This document shows, in pieces, positions 53,460 through 64,000 of a stretch of DNA of 64,000 nt. Source of the stretch: Uranotaenia lowii (taxonomy: Eukaryota; Arthropoda; Insecta; Diptera; Culicidae); assembly GCF_029784155.1 (NCBI RefSeq), contig NC_073691.1:137149409-137213408 (forward strand), in the 5' to 3' direction. The notes under the pieces are model-generated. The model saw only the letters and a program-made list of their open reading frames with translations. It was not told the origin of the DNA and did no database searches. Numbering within the stretch: the stretch's first letter is position 1; each line of letters opens with the position of its first letter. The translations under genes were made by a program, and so were the position numbers.

Positions 53460-55385
53460 AAGATTCTCCAGAAACTTCGACGAATAGTTTTGGTCCAGTT
53501 TTAGCAACACCCCATCCAAACATCAATGGATTTGTTATTTTGGTGTAAAGCGTGGTGTAAAGTCCATGCAGCTCACAGCGATCCCACCATCCGGATCCGG
53601 GTTTCTCTTCATCCAGACTTCGACCTCGCGACATGGTAAGAAGACCAGCCAGATTCGCAATTTGAAAGATCGTTGAGTTGGAGATTTGGGTGTTGAGCGT
53701 GAACAAGTCATTCTTTATTCCAGTCATTCTGTATTGAAGGCAGTGGTTCAGCGGTTTCGAGGTTGGCGAAATGGAAAGCCGGAAGAAAGAGTTACGTCGA
53801 GGTTTTTGAAAAGGGAGAAAGTGCGTCTTTATTCCAAAAGACAACTTTGATCGCTAATATTTTGAGTTTAAAGCCATTTCTAAGATGGTGTTCGTGCAGA
53901 GCTGTCAATATATTTTACTAATGACTCTCCTTCTTTCAACAACACAAACCGAGTATTTTTCATCAAATTTGGTTCACACGTACATTATAATTTATTTCCC
54001 TCCTATTTCCCAACCATGAGAGTTTCAATAGGAAGTAATTTAAAATACGACACAACTTTTACAAATCAGGCTATGCAAAAAAGCATTAAAACTTGATTTT
54101 TCGATAAACACGGTCAGTTTGAAAGGTCTTGACAAGAAAAAAAAGTCACTGTAGGACCAAACAAACTTACCGTAGTGAAAAAGTTATGAATTTAAGACGT
54201 TGTTTTACTTATTCATCACTTCTTCCCAGAAAATTACACACATAGTTACATGGATTTAAAAACCTTAATTTATCTTTATCATTTCAGAAAACCCCCTATA
54301 AACAAAAACAAATTCTCCATCTTGCAAATGCGACAATTTGGATGAGCTATATAATCCTTATATGTATTACAAAGCTATCATGAAACGAAGGGTAGGACGA
54401 CGAAGGCAACATTTAACAGAGATAGAATTACCGTTCCAATTCATGTATTGGTCTTCCAGCTCTACCAATGACATGCATACATGCTTTCTTTGGGCACGTA
54501 CCTTCGATAGATGAAATTAAACTTAATGGGTGGAGTCCAGATCAGCAATTAACCCCCATCGTGGATTGAAAATGTCCCCCATGCGCCATTAATAGATTTT
54601 GGTGTCTCTTTCAAATGCTGATGTCACTGTTCTTCACTGTTCACTTCCATTTCAATATAGTAACTCATTCCTCACATAACCAGACACAAACGACTGCTTC
54701 ATACAAAAAACTGAACAAAGAAAAGCCATCACTTTTCCAAGCGATTTTAAATGGTAACAAATTATTAAAATACTGTGATTGGAAAGTAAGATGTTGATTG
54801 CTTTTTAATTACAGTATACATAGGTACATACATTTTAACATTAATTTCAACCACTAAATGTATTTGAATGTTCAATTTCAACGTGGTTGTCGTAAAAATG
54901 TGTAAAAGATATCATAATAAAAAATACAAAAGAGGGAAACGTTACAAGGAAAAAATTTCAAAATCTACAAAATGGACTATTTTAAAATTTACTCAAGGTT
55001 ATTGTTATGAAATTTTGAACATTGTGGTTTAATCCAATAACAAAAAAAGGATAATCAAGTATACTACTAAATAGGTTCCCGGATCTTTTAAAAGCCAAAT
55101 CCCACTTTCAATCCTTATTCATGTATGGATATTTGAACAAATCGTTGGTTGTAAGGCTCAACCAAAATAGTCCTTATTGTATGTATCCTACTATTGAACA
55201 AATAAACCACAAATGTTTTCGTTTAAGCATCTTTAATAAAACCGAAACTTATCCGATTCAATACTCAGATAATTGTGTTAATTAAATAACCAATGTCATT
55301 TTCAAGTTAAAGGGCTTTCTTTGTGGTTGTAAAATATAATACTTTTACCAAAAAAATATCTTTCCATGATTTAGGTTTCAGCAAT
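53460..55385. other. No gene recognised
   Basis: A 128-codon minus-strand frame at 53458-53844 has no recognisable domain. The remaining AT-rich sequence shows nothing. Confidence 0.3.
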
Positions 55386-55388
55386 ATA

Positions 55389-56000
55389 AAGGGTGATACG
55401 GTCCAAATTTAGTCAAGGGAAAACGCGTGTAAATCAGTGAAATCGTTTATTTAAAAAATCAAATTAAATTTCTTTTTCAACTTTTATTAGTATAAAATTC
55501 AGGAAAAATTTTCAGTTAGGCTTCCGCTTTTCCAAATCCGAATTGCCGGGCCTTACGCTTAACCCCTGCCATCAGATTTTGTGCAGCCACCTTGTCCACC
55601 TTCTTCGCCGCAGAAAGCCAGTTTGCCTTGAACTGCTGCTCGTCCTTAGCAGTTGTTTTGGTCTTCTTTAGGTTCCGCTTGACAATAGCCCAGTATTTCT
55701 CAATTGGGCGGAGCTCTGGCGTGTTGGGAGGGCCCTTGTCCTTGGGAACCACCTGCACGTTGTTGTCGGCGTACCACTCCATGGCCTTTTAACCGTAATG
55801 GCAAGACGCCAAATCCGGCCAAAACAGTACGGACCAACCGTGTTTCTTCAGGAAAGGCAGACGTTTATTCAAACACTCTTTCACGTAAATTTCTTGGTTG
55901 ACAGTCCCGAGAGCTATGAAAATGCTGCTTTTCAAGCCACAGGTACAGATGGCTTGCCAAACCAGATATTTCTTCGCGAAATTTGACAGTTTCATGTGCT
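55389..56000 (-). pseudogene. ITmD37E mariner, 3' part, running into an assembly gap
   Basis: The left terminus AAGGGTGATACGGTCCAAAT follows TA (55387-55388). The minus-strand transposase ends at 55516 and reads upstream ...NTPELRPIEKYWAI, WYADNNVQVVPKDKGPPN, then TAA (55789-55791) in frame, then FWPDLASCHYG, VKECLNKRLPFLKKHGW and KKYLVWQAICTCGLK. Counting the stop as one residue, the second Asp and the Glu are 37 residues apart. One nonsense codon is the only lesion visible in this half; the N-terminal half is hidden in or lost beyond the gap. Confidence 0.8.
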
Positions 56001-56500
56001 NNNNNNNNNNNNNNNNNNNNNNNNNNNNNNNNNNNNNNNNNNNNNNNNNNNNNNNNNNNNNNNNNNNNNNNNNNNNNNNNNNNNNNNNNNNNNNNNNNNN
56101 NNNNNNNNNNNNNNNNNNNNNNNNNNNNNNNNNNNNNNNNNNNNNNNNNNNNNNNNNNNNNNNNNNNNNNNNNNNNNNNNNNNNNNNNNNNNNNNNNNNN
56201 NNNNNNNNNNNNNNNNNNNNNNNNNNNNNNNNNNNNNNNNNNNNNNNNNNNNNNNNNNNNNNNNNNNNNNNNNNNNNNNNNNNNNNNNNNNNNNNNNNNN
56301 NNNNNNNNNNNNNNNNNNNNNNNNNNNNNNNNNNNNNNNNNNNNNNNNNNNNNNNNNNNNNNNNNNNNNNNNNNNNNNNNNNNNNNNNNNNNNNNNNNNN
56401 NNNNNNNNNNNNNNNNNNNNNNNNNNNNNNNNNNNNNNNNNNNNNNNNNNNNNNNNNNNNNNNNNNNNNNNNNNNNNNNNNNNNNNNNNNNNNNNNNNNN
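56001..56500. other. Assembly gap (500 N)
   Basis: Exactly 500 unknown bases, probably a scaffolding gap of arbitrary size. The sequence to the right does not look like mariner N-terminal sequence, so the element's 5' end is presumably within the gap. Confidence 0.98.
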
Positions 56501-57695
56501 CCAGCAATGTGCAATAGATCTTTACCAACAATGCTCAATTGACAGTTAACAGAATCGTTGGCTATTCTGAATATAACGCCACTGACAGAATGACGTCAGC
56601 TGAGCGTAAAGTTCTATGCGACTATGGAACACCGGGCTTCACTCATACAACAAAAAGGCTTTTGAAAACATTGATGAAATTTGGTTGGAAGGGAAGCACA
56701 AAATAAGCTTTCATTTCAAAAAGTCGGAAGTCCAGAATTTCCACAAATTTTTTTTTTAATTTTTGAAACTTTAAACTTTTTACTCAAATAAACAAAATGA
56801 TGATTATAAACACCTCAAGTTGTTTCAGAATAATTGTATATGAACAAGAATCATTGGTTTATGAATGACAACCAAACCGATTCAGAAACGAATTATGTCC
56901 ACGAGTGGTTTGAACTTTCTCTTTTTTATGAACATTAAATCCCTTTGATGAAATCTTAACTAACATATTATGTAAGATAAACTTTTTAAACTGAACACTT
57001 CAAAAATGTCTCCAATATGTATATAGTAAGTTACTTATGAAGGACTGATAAAATCTGAATAAAGCCAATCAATCTAGGAAAAGTATTTCAGATGGCATGG
57101 GCTTATGTATCTAAACTAGCCCAGGTTTTCAACGTAGAGTTTTAAAAAAAAGTTGTTGTGGTCCAGCTGCCAGAATATTGAGGTAAAAAATCCGTTTCTG
57201 GCCCCGATTGATTCACATTCCTCGAAATTTTTTAAAGAGATTTCACAGTTCATCTTTCTTGCGGAGTTTTTTGAGACAATTTCATCAAAATAAAAATCAA
57301 ATACGACTTGAAAGGAAGTAATACTGAAAGGTTTGAGCCGTGTCAAATAAACTTATTATTACAAAAAAAAAGACTTGAACGTGGTTGTTGTGAAAGTGGT
57401 ATTGTCACATTGAATTGAACTTATTTTGAACTATTCTCATCGATTTGATTTTTCCAAATATTGGAAAAATTGCTTAGATTGTCTCATTTTTTTTTTTAAT
57501 TTCCTGACTTGAATGCTAACTGGACAAATTCAGGAATGCTAAGCCTAAAGACAGATTCATTTACGAAATTTCTATCGTTCTGTGCATCATAATGTGTTGT
57601 TATTTATAAATCATTGTTTAAATTTTTCCTTTTTAGTTTTTATAGACCATAAGTTGATAGTAAAATACTCTAAGAGACTTGCGATTGCAACACAT
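56501..57695. other. No gene recognised
   Basis: AT-rich with no long frame and no repeat structure that I could see. Confidence 0.3.
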
Positions 57696-57696
57696 A

Positions 57697-58450
57697 GGGT
57701 TATTTGTATTCTGCGCGGTTGATCCGTGCGAAGTAAATTATAGCATTTGCATGAACCGCAACCGCAAAATTTCAAATCTATCCCTCATGAGGGAGGAAAA
57801 GTTTAAGACAATTTCGGTAGAATTCAATAGAAGGTGTAATATTTTGCTGCCTGCAGATGCTTTAGCCAAGCAATGGTAGACCTTTTTACAATCAAGCCTT
57901 CCTAGTCTCATGGCTTATTGCGACTGGTTACTTGAGAGATAATTTGCTATAATTTTAAGAAGAGAAATCGCCGTGAGTTTGTTTTATGAAATTAATTTGC
58001 GGCTTTATCGGTGAGGGTTAAAGAGTTGAAATGAAAGACGGATAGAATATCAGAAGAAAATTCTAAGGTGGTGAAAAGAGCGAAGAGCATTTGAAATAGA
58101 AGCTTGACCACATACTAAATTCTTTGTCCCACACCAATTAACACACTAATTAATGTGAATGCACATGTGTCGAACGGACAAAGAATTTAGTATGTGGTCA
58201 AGCTTCTATTTCAAATGCTCTTCGCTCTTTTCACCACCTTAGAATTTTCTTCTGATATTCTATCCGTCTTTCATTTCAACTCTTTAACCCTCACCGATAA
58301 AGCCGCAAATTAATTTCATAAATTTGCTATAATGCTGCGCGGTTGATCCATTTGAAGTAGGTAAGCTAATGCCAATTGCATGAACCGCAACCGCTATTTT
58401 TTTAAATTTATTCCTGAAGAGTGTGGAATAAATTGAGACAACTTGTAACA
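57697..58450 (+). repeat. Diverged direct repeats flanking a palindrome
   Basis: CTGCGCGGTTGATCCGTGCG (57712) and CTGCGCGGTTGATCCATTTG (58334) start two diverged copies, both continuing GCATGAACCGCAACCGC and a T-rich run. A 13-bp AATTTGCTATAAT also stands at 57941-57953 and 58321-58333, on either side of the palindrome. Confidence 0.6.
57983..58322. repeat. Perfect 147-bp inverted repeat with 46-base loop
   Basis: Every base of 57983-58129 is matched by the reverse complement of 58176-58322. The loop is 58130-58175. I found no mismatch over the full arm. The arm has no coding features and no similarity to any other part of the window. RNA from either strand would form a 147-bp duplex. It may be a hairpin-RNA locus, a young foldback element, or an assembly artefact. 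Confidence 0.9.
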
Positions 58451-59450
58451 ACTTTGCCCTACCCGGAGTGTATCAAAAGTCAACACGCAAATTCATGATT
58501 TAAGAAACAAGTAATTTTATTGGCTTAATTGGCCGAAGATTCGATTCTCATGCGAAAGCTTTAAGCTTGAGATGCGCTATATTGGCTCAATAATCATGAG
58601 GCATCTTGCCACAAACATTGAATGCAAAGCACGACATATAAGTACGATTTAACATTGAAGCTCTATTCTTATGCTATCAGAATTCCTTATAATCTAATTG
58701 AACCTGTACCGCTACACATAAAGTTGTCGCTGCTGATGAACGTCGACGGGGCCCCGGAATCGTAGACTGCTTTCTCCGCATGCATTCGCCTGCAAACGCT
58801 TCCTTCCCCGTACGCGTAGCTCACGTGTACACTCCGAAACCGTGATAGCTTCTCACTTGCTATGTTATTGCCTCTGCCTCGAGTGTGAACATGCATACAA
58901 CACTCTTCCTGTTTTGCTCCTCTTCGTACCATGCACACATGCAAAGGAGCGTCTCTCTTCGGCAAACACTGTCGCTTTGTTGTTGTCGGAGTTCCCTCTC
59001 CGCAATTTTCGGCGCTGATCGACGACCAAGTACTGTGGCGCTCACACACACTGGGCAACGAATGTTGACAATCAGCTGATCGAGCTGCATGCAGTTAAAG
59101 CAATATTCTGTCGCTTTCTGATCTCCTTCAGCGATCAGAACCGTATTAAGAAAAAGGTCCTGAAATGGCATGAACCTGAACTATAGTTTATAACTGACAG
59201 GCTCACGTACTCCTAACAATAAACATTAAACATTAAACATTTATGTAAGTGTACACGTCGATTTCTAGTGCTCGTTTGCTTGTCCTACCTGCGTCGTAGA
59301 CGAGGACCTTCTCCGATTCCTGGAGTCCGATTATTTACGGTTCCGTATGGTGTGAGTGCAGATAGAATCACTTTGCTTAGCACGGTGATGTTGCCTATTC
59401 TCCTTGCTCAATGGGACGATCATATGCCCGAGGATGTTAACTGATCTATA
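58451..59450. other. No gene recognised
   Basis: A GC-richer zone at 58730-59100 has short frames of no recognisable family. Confidence 0.3.
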
Positions 59451-59451
59451 T

Positions 59452-60350
59452 ATCCCGAATAGAACAGAACCACGATATTACATTCATTTTCCAGTGAATT
59501 TGAATGTGATTATGTACTTCATGGTGAAAAGAACATCCAAGCGTTACTAATTCAAGAATTTACACTCTCCCAATTTTTCGTGTACGTTAAAATTTTGACA
59601 GCCGCAGCACGTGTTTTTTTTTTGTTCTCGGTCGGCAAGGTTTTTTGATGCAGTTTATCTTCGAAATGTTCGGAGACAAGCGCAGGTGAGTTCATATCGA
59701 AAATTAAAACGAAAATACATTTATTTACAAGCATTATTTTTTAATTCTAGCAAAATGCATCCTATGTAGTGGTCCAGGACACGATTGGATGGGTGCCGGT
59801 GCCGTAAGTCGCTAAGGCATTTGAGTGCGAGTGCGAGTGCGAGTCTCAGGCCTGCGTTAGTGTAGCGTAATGGATGGAGTATAGGGTGATGGAGCGTAAT
59901 TGTAGCGTGTAAGTGTAAAGAATAAGTGTTCAATAAAAAATATGAATCAATTTATTTGTTTTTATTCAACGAAAATGATGGCAAAATCAAAAACAATAAA
60001 AAAAATCTCACCATGAACAAAGATTTTTATTTCAGTGGGAAAACAATGAAAATCATCATATTTTCATGGTTTTATTATGAAAAAGTGGAAGCTGTAAGAA
60101 CCATGAACTTCATATTTTTCAACTTTCCAATGTATGGAAAATCGCCATTTTTTCATGGTCACGCTGCATAACAATACCCCTTTTTCATGGTAATTTTCGT
60201 CAAAACGATGAAATGTATGGTCGTAAACTATGAACTTCAATGTGTATTCACGGTATCATGGATCGCAAAAGTCACGGTGTAAACCATCAAATTCATGGTG
60301 TTGTGATTATGAACTTCATGGTTTTTTCACGGTGCAAGTCTATTCGGGAT
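59452..60350. mobile_element. MITE with ATCCCGAATAGA termini and CATGGT motifs
   Basis: ATCCCGAATAGA at 59452 is answered by TCTATTCGGGAT ending at 60350, with further partial pairing inward (ACC, CGTGA). The interior right half repeats TTCATGGT and its inverse ACCATGAA many times in both orientations, a common mosquito MITE sub-terminal pattern. No clear target duplication. Confidence 0.6.
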
Positions 60351-61810
60351 GTGTGTGAGGCAGAACTATTAGAATAATTTTGTCAAACAAACTTAAACGC
60401 TCGATTTTACCTGTAGTCAGATGATTGTTCGTGGATCGTTTATGTCTCCACTTTCACTGGCATTCATGCAATAAAGTTTGTTCCGCTGTTTTTTCTTATC
60501 GCTGGCTTTTTCATGCACTCATGCAGGCTGAGTTGGCCAGGGTTGAAGCTTGCGATTAGTCGTTTTATCTGGTTTACTTGACACGGCCTAACCTTCTCGA
60601 ATTGGGATTCCCCAAATTCTAAAATTTTATGAATGAGGTTAGCTTGGATGAAATGCTGTTTAAGTGGGTACCTGGATTACCTGGAGGACAGTATTCCAGT
60701 TCAAGTCCTGGGATTTCTCAACTTTACCGTTTCCCGCTCTATGTATTGTAGTTATTGGTTGGCTCTGAGGACAGCTAGATTTCTTTCCGTGGGCTATGGA
60801 GAGTTTGCATCAAACTCGTGCCTTGGCGGACCTACAACATAAGACTTCTGTTTTGTAAGAAGCATACGGGTTTTCAGTTCGTTTTAACTTACGGTTAATC
60901 GACAAGGTGTGGTTCACCTGAGGATGTAGTTTAAGTTGTCGATTGGCTTTTAGTTCCCGTGTTAGGGCGATTTTCACGTGATGTGCCAAGTTGAGGTTCT
61001 TTAGGTTTTTGAGCTTATAGCGGAACTCGATGTGACAGTTACTGTGTTGACAGTAGAAGCGATTTCAGTAGAGCGGCTACCGAGTGTTCGATGATTTGCG
61101 GTACAGTAATCATTTGATTTCCTCAACTGTACATCTATGTTACCCTTTGTGAGTTTGTTGCTAAGCCCAATTCTTATAATTGGAAAGTACTGTTACGAAC
61201 TTCGGTCTCCTTGTACGACGGAAGTAAGGACCTGGTACGACAATAAGGGAACTTGAGTGTGGAAAATAAATCATTAATTGTCTCAAAAGTACGTAATGGA
61301 TTGATCTATTTCCTGCATAATTTCATAACACAATATTAAAAATATAGTTCAATGAATGAATGACAGTTTTAAACCAACATGGAAGGCAATTCTATTGAAC
61401 TAATGAAAATGCCTCTACAGTGACTGGTTTTCAGCTTTTGGCAAAATTTTTTAAAATTCATTTTTAAACGTTTTTATCTACTTTTTCAAGCTTCATCCAA
61501 TTAGGCCATAGACTATTTGAGTGTCTGAACACGAAACAATGATGCCATTCACATATTACAGCTGTTCTCTATGGTTAAATAAGCGTTTTCCTTAAGGTGG
61601 CCATTATGCCCTCATCTCCCCTTCTCGAACACTAGTGAATTTTCTAAATGAATTTTGAATCTAGTTCCACACAAACACATATCTAATTTTATACAAAACG
61701 ATCAACACAATAAATTATCTCAATCAGACAGAACCTTAAAAAATGATTTTTTACTCCCATTTTTTCCCATGCCTTTTGGGTCACCAAGCATCAGTGTAGC
61801 ACTTGAGAAG
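60351..61810. other. No gene recognised
   Basis: A minus-strand stretch around 60840-61080 reads open for about 75 codons with basic composition, then breaks. No family assigned. Confidence 0.25.
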
Positions 61811-61819
61811 ATTTGGTTG

Positions 61820-62150
61820 ATTCCTGAGTTAGCGCAACGCGCTTTAATTTTGTATAGAAATTTGAATGGAAGTAGAACTTATTGCACATTTAATCATCCA
61901 GAAAATTCAAATATGCTCGAAAGCAGTTGGTCTTTGATTATTGGTTTTGACTATTCTTTAGCTTCATTTTTTGCTAACATGACAAGCAGCTAAGCATTTC
62001 ATAAAAAATATTAGAATAATTGTAAAATAAAAAATATGAATCCATTGAAAAGTAATTAAAAATGGCAGACTTTGCTTGCAAGAGCTTTGAAAAAGTTCAT
62101 GAAACGTTTTTGCAAAGTTTATATAAACTAATAAAATCTCAGGCGTTTTT
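61820..62150. repeat. Dispersed repeat, second copy at 50340-50700
   Basis: Shared landmarks in the same order: TATRGAAATTTKAATG, GAAATTCATATAAGCT-like, TTTRGCTTCATTTTT, and TCCATTGAAAAGT followed by AAAAATG. The copies are diverged and gapped, so both are old. The element type is unknown. Confidence 0.4.
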
Positions 62151-62330
62151 TGAAATTTTTTTATTCTCATCATACGGTATAACAGCATACAAATAAGCAG
62201 TTAAATCGCTAAAATTAAAAAAAAAATAATTTTGAAAAATTGGAGAAAAAACGAATATCTTTGTTAGAGTACAAGCACTGACCACACTGACATGACACTT
62301 AGAACAAAATTTCAACCATTTTCTGTCTAA

Positions 62331-62397
62331 TTTTTGTTGTCAGATTTTGCAGGTTCGCAATACCGACGCCAGGCGAACCTGAAAAATTTGACAAAAA
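62331..62397. repeat. Imperfect 25-bp hairpin
   Basis: GTCAGATTTTGCAGGTTCG faces CGAACCTGAAAAATTTGAC with three mismatches, extended outward by TTTTTG/CAAAAA, with a 16-base loop. Confidence 0.5.
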
Positions 62398-62836
62398 TGG
62401 TCCTGATTAGCCCGATTTTATCGTAGAAATTGCGTTTTATTTTTAAAGTGGGTGGCATTTCCTTACTGGGATAGCATTTCTTCAAATCGATCGATGCGCA
62501 CTTTGGAATCGACATTGCGTACTGTTGGAAAAATTATCCAGAACACGAAATCGAGTGTCCAGTCAGTATGGTCAGTGGTACAAGTTAGGTTTACGCTTTG
62601 TTCACATGAAATGTACTACATGAATCAAGGAGTATTTTTCATCCACTTTTTAGTACATCTCTGGCGATTTTTGAATGACAAATTTGGTTATCCCATACAA
62701 ATTTCCATACAAAAATAAAACGTTACGCTAATTCAGGACTGGATGGATCGCCTCTAAAAACTTTATTGCTATTTCTGGCAGCAGAAATAACTAAAAAAAG
62801 TTAACGTGGGTGTAAAAATTAAAGAATTTGTTACAA

Positions 62837-62911
62837 AGCTTCCAAAAGTTTCGAAAAATCAAACGGCAAATTTTGATTTAAATTCAATCAAGGCCGGGTA
62901 AAATCATCTGA
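62837..62911 (+). mobile_element. Degraded Helitron-like 3' end
   Basis: TTTCGAAAAATCAAACGGCA and CAAGGCCGGGTAAAATCA match the 3' end of the element at 8613-10118, but the final CTAG reads CTGA here. Confidence 0.5.
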
Positions 62912-64000
62912 CAAATCATCCAACAAAGTAAAGGGTTGTTTTGTACTAACGTTTATACCGAGTTTAATCTACTAGAAAGTCCAACAATTGAAGAAAACTT
63001 GTGTAACATTGCACAATCAACAATAAAAAGAACGAATTCCCTGATATCTGAAATACGCGAAAATGGACATCTCCTATCGCAAGCGTTGCGTTTTTGATTC
63101 ACGTTCGGAACCACTTCTGTAACCAAAAATTAGGACTGTTCTTAAAAAAAGAGAACAGCCGCTAATTTTTGCTGAACCGAACTTTTGGTTCCCGGTCGGA
63201 ATCCTCATTTTTCGCGCTCCAAATTCAATAGCCCCAGGGCAGGCAGAAGTTCTGTTCCTGTGATGTAGCTTTCTGATGTCTTACCATGTCTTTAGCCTTT
63301 ACCTTTCGGCCTGAGCCAAAAGTGTCCGTCCGACGGCCCAAACGACCCGGGGATGTGCTAAACATGAAATTGCTTCGGACGGATGGACGGGTTGATGGTC
63401 GCTCGTTGCGTTTTAGGATGGGCCAAAATATACGGTTTTAAGCCGCGGCGTCTTTGAAAAAGTGTGAAATGTTTACTCAGCAAAGCAGACAGGAGGTGTT
63501 TGGTATGTGCTTTGGCTTTACAAGTTTTTCGGGCAGTATTTCGTGGAATGAGGTAATTTCGATGCAAACGTTTTCGGCTCCTAGGGCTTGTTTCTGAGCC
63601 GTCCGTGTTGTGGTGTAATTATGCTCGAAAAATTCAATATTTGCTATCATGATCTTCTCTTTAAAATTTTCGAGTGGTGGTTGAACGGAAGCCAAACATT
63701 TCGATTTTCCAATCACGGAAAGCAACATTTTACATTATTCGACCATTTTTTCTCGATTGCATTGCATCAATATTGCAAAAAAAAAATGAAATCGAAACCC
63801 CAGAATTGAATCATCCAATTTGTTTTCCCTTTTATTCATACGGATTGAGACAAACGGATACCAAGCGGAAATCCACTTACAAAATTCGAAAGCCAAATAT
63901 TTTACTACTCCCCTGCTATAAGTTAACAGCACACGTCCTGGTTCTATTGACCGAAACCAAAAGCGATAAATTTGACACTTCCACCCTCCTGCTAGTCTTA
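62912..64000. other. No gene recognised; one stem-loop
   Basis: AAAAATTAGGACTGTTCT near 63125 pairs with AGAACAGCCGCTAATTTTT near 63151 with few mismatches. Otherwise I see no gene or repeat. Confidence 0.3.

Noticed and set aside
53458..53844. 128-codon minus-strand frame as a gene
   Set aside because: No recognisable motifs, and it lies in the 3' debris of a Gypsy fossil.
58680..59171. Two overlapping minus-strand frames as a small gene
   Set aside because: Cys-rich but with no conserved spacing, and they overlap in different phases.

Overview
The window is AT-rich nuclear DNA of an insect, most likely a mosquito. The evidence is indirect: several Tc1/mariner copies carry the D37E catalytic spacing of the ITmD37E group known from mosquitoes, and there is a dense layer of short TA-flanked inverted-repeat elements, jockey- and CR1-type retrotransposons and a long-LTR Ty3/Gypsy element. 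I see no complete host protein-coding gene. Almost everything identifiable is mobile DNA or its debris, nested over several generations. No CRISPR array, rRNA gene or bacterial operon is present.

Layout. 0-5 kb: three short inverted-repeat elements (134-1107, 3001-3462, 3499-4442) and a large foldback structure (1110-2492) with a tRNA-like segment in its loop. 5-10.6 kb: little recognisable sequence, then a GC-richer stretch with an 18-bp hairpin and a 76-bp tandem array (about 7.2-8.2 kb), a Helitron-like element (8613-10118) and AAGTGA-rich sequence. 12.4-24.6 kb: a 12.2-kb Gypsy element on the minus strand with 2.19-kb LTRs, a 4-bp target duplication, a lysine-tRNA-type primer site, gag, a separate zinc-knuckle frame and pol, the last two linked by a textbook -1 frameshift signal. 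It interrupts a short open frame that may be the first exon of a host gene. 24.9-25.9 kb: a Tc1-like element with intact ends and a deleted transposase. 27-32 kb: further inverted-repeat elements, one with an intron-like segment. 32.4-37.8 kb: a decayed mariner split by an apparently intact jockey-type element (33220-37727) with a 13-bp target duplication and poly(A) tail. 38-39.4 kb: another decayed mariner. 42.5 kb: a fragment resembling the XPC-binding domain of RAD23. 43.5-49.7 kb: a CR1-like retrotransposon with a PHD-type ORF1 and an ORF2 broken by an insertion and a frameshift. 49.7-64 kb: sparse, with a Gypsy integrase fossil, a mariner running into a 500-base assembly gap, a perfect 147-bp inverted repeat at 57983-58322, and more non-autonomous elements.

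The pieces do not form a pathway. What they share is a history of insertion: mariners and MITEs are oldest and most decayed; the Gypsy and jockey copies are youngest, with matching LTRs or intact ORFs and clean target duplications. The observations I would check first are the perfect palindrome, the frameshift cassette between the Gypsy nucleocapsid frame and pol, the tRNA-like promoter segment inside its LTRs, the covarying stem in the CR1 5' repeats, and the open frame split by the Gypsy insertion.
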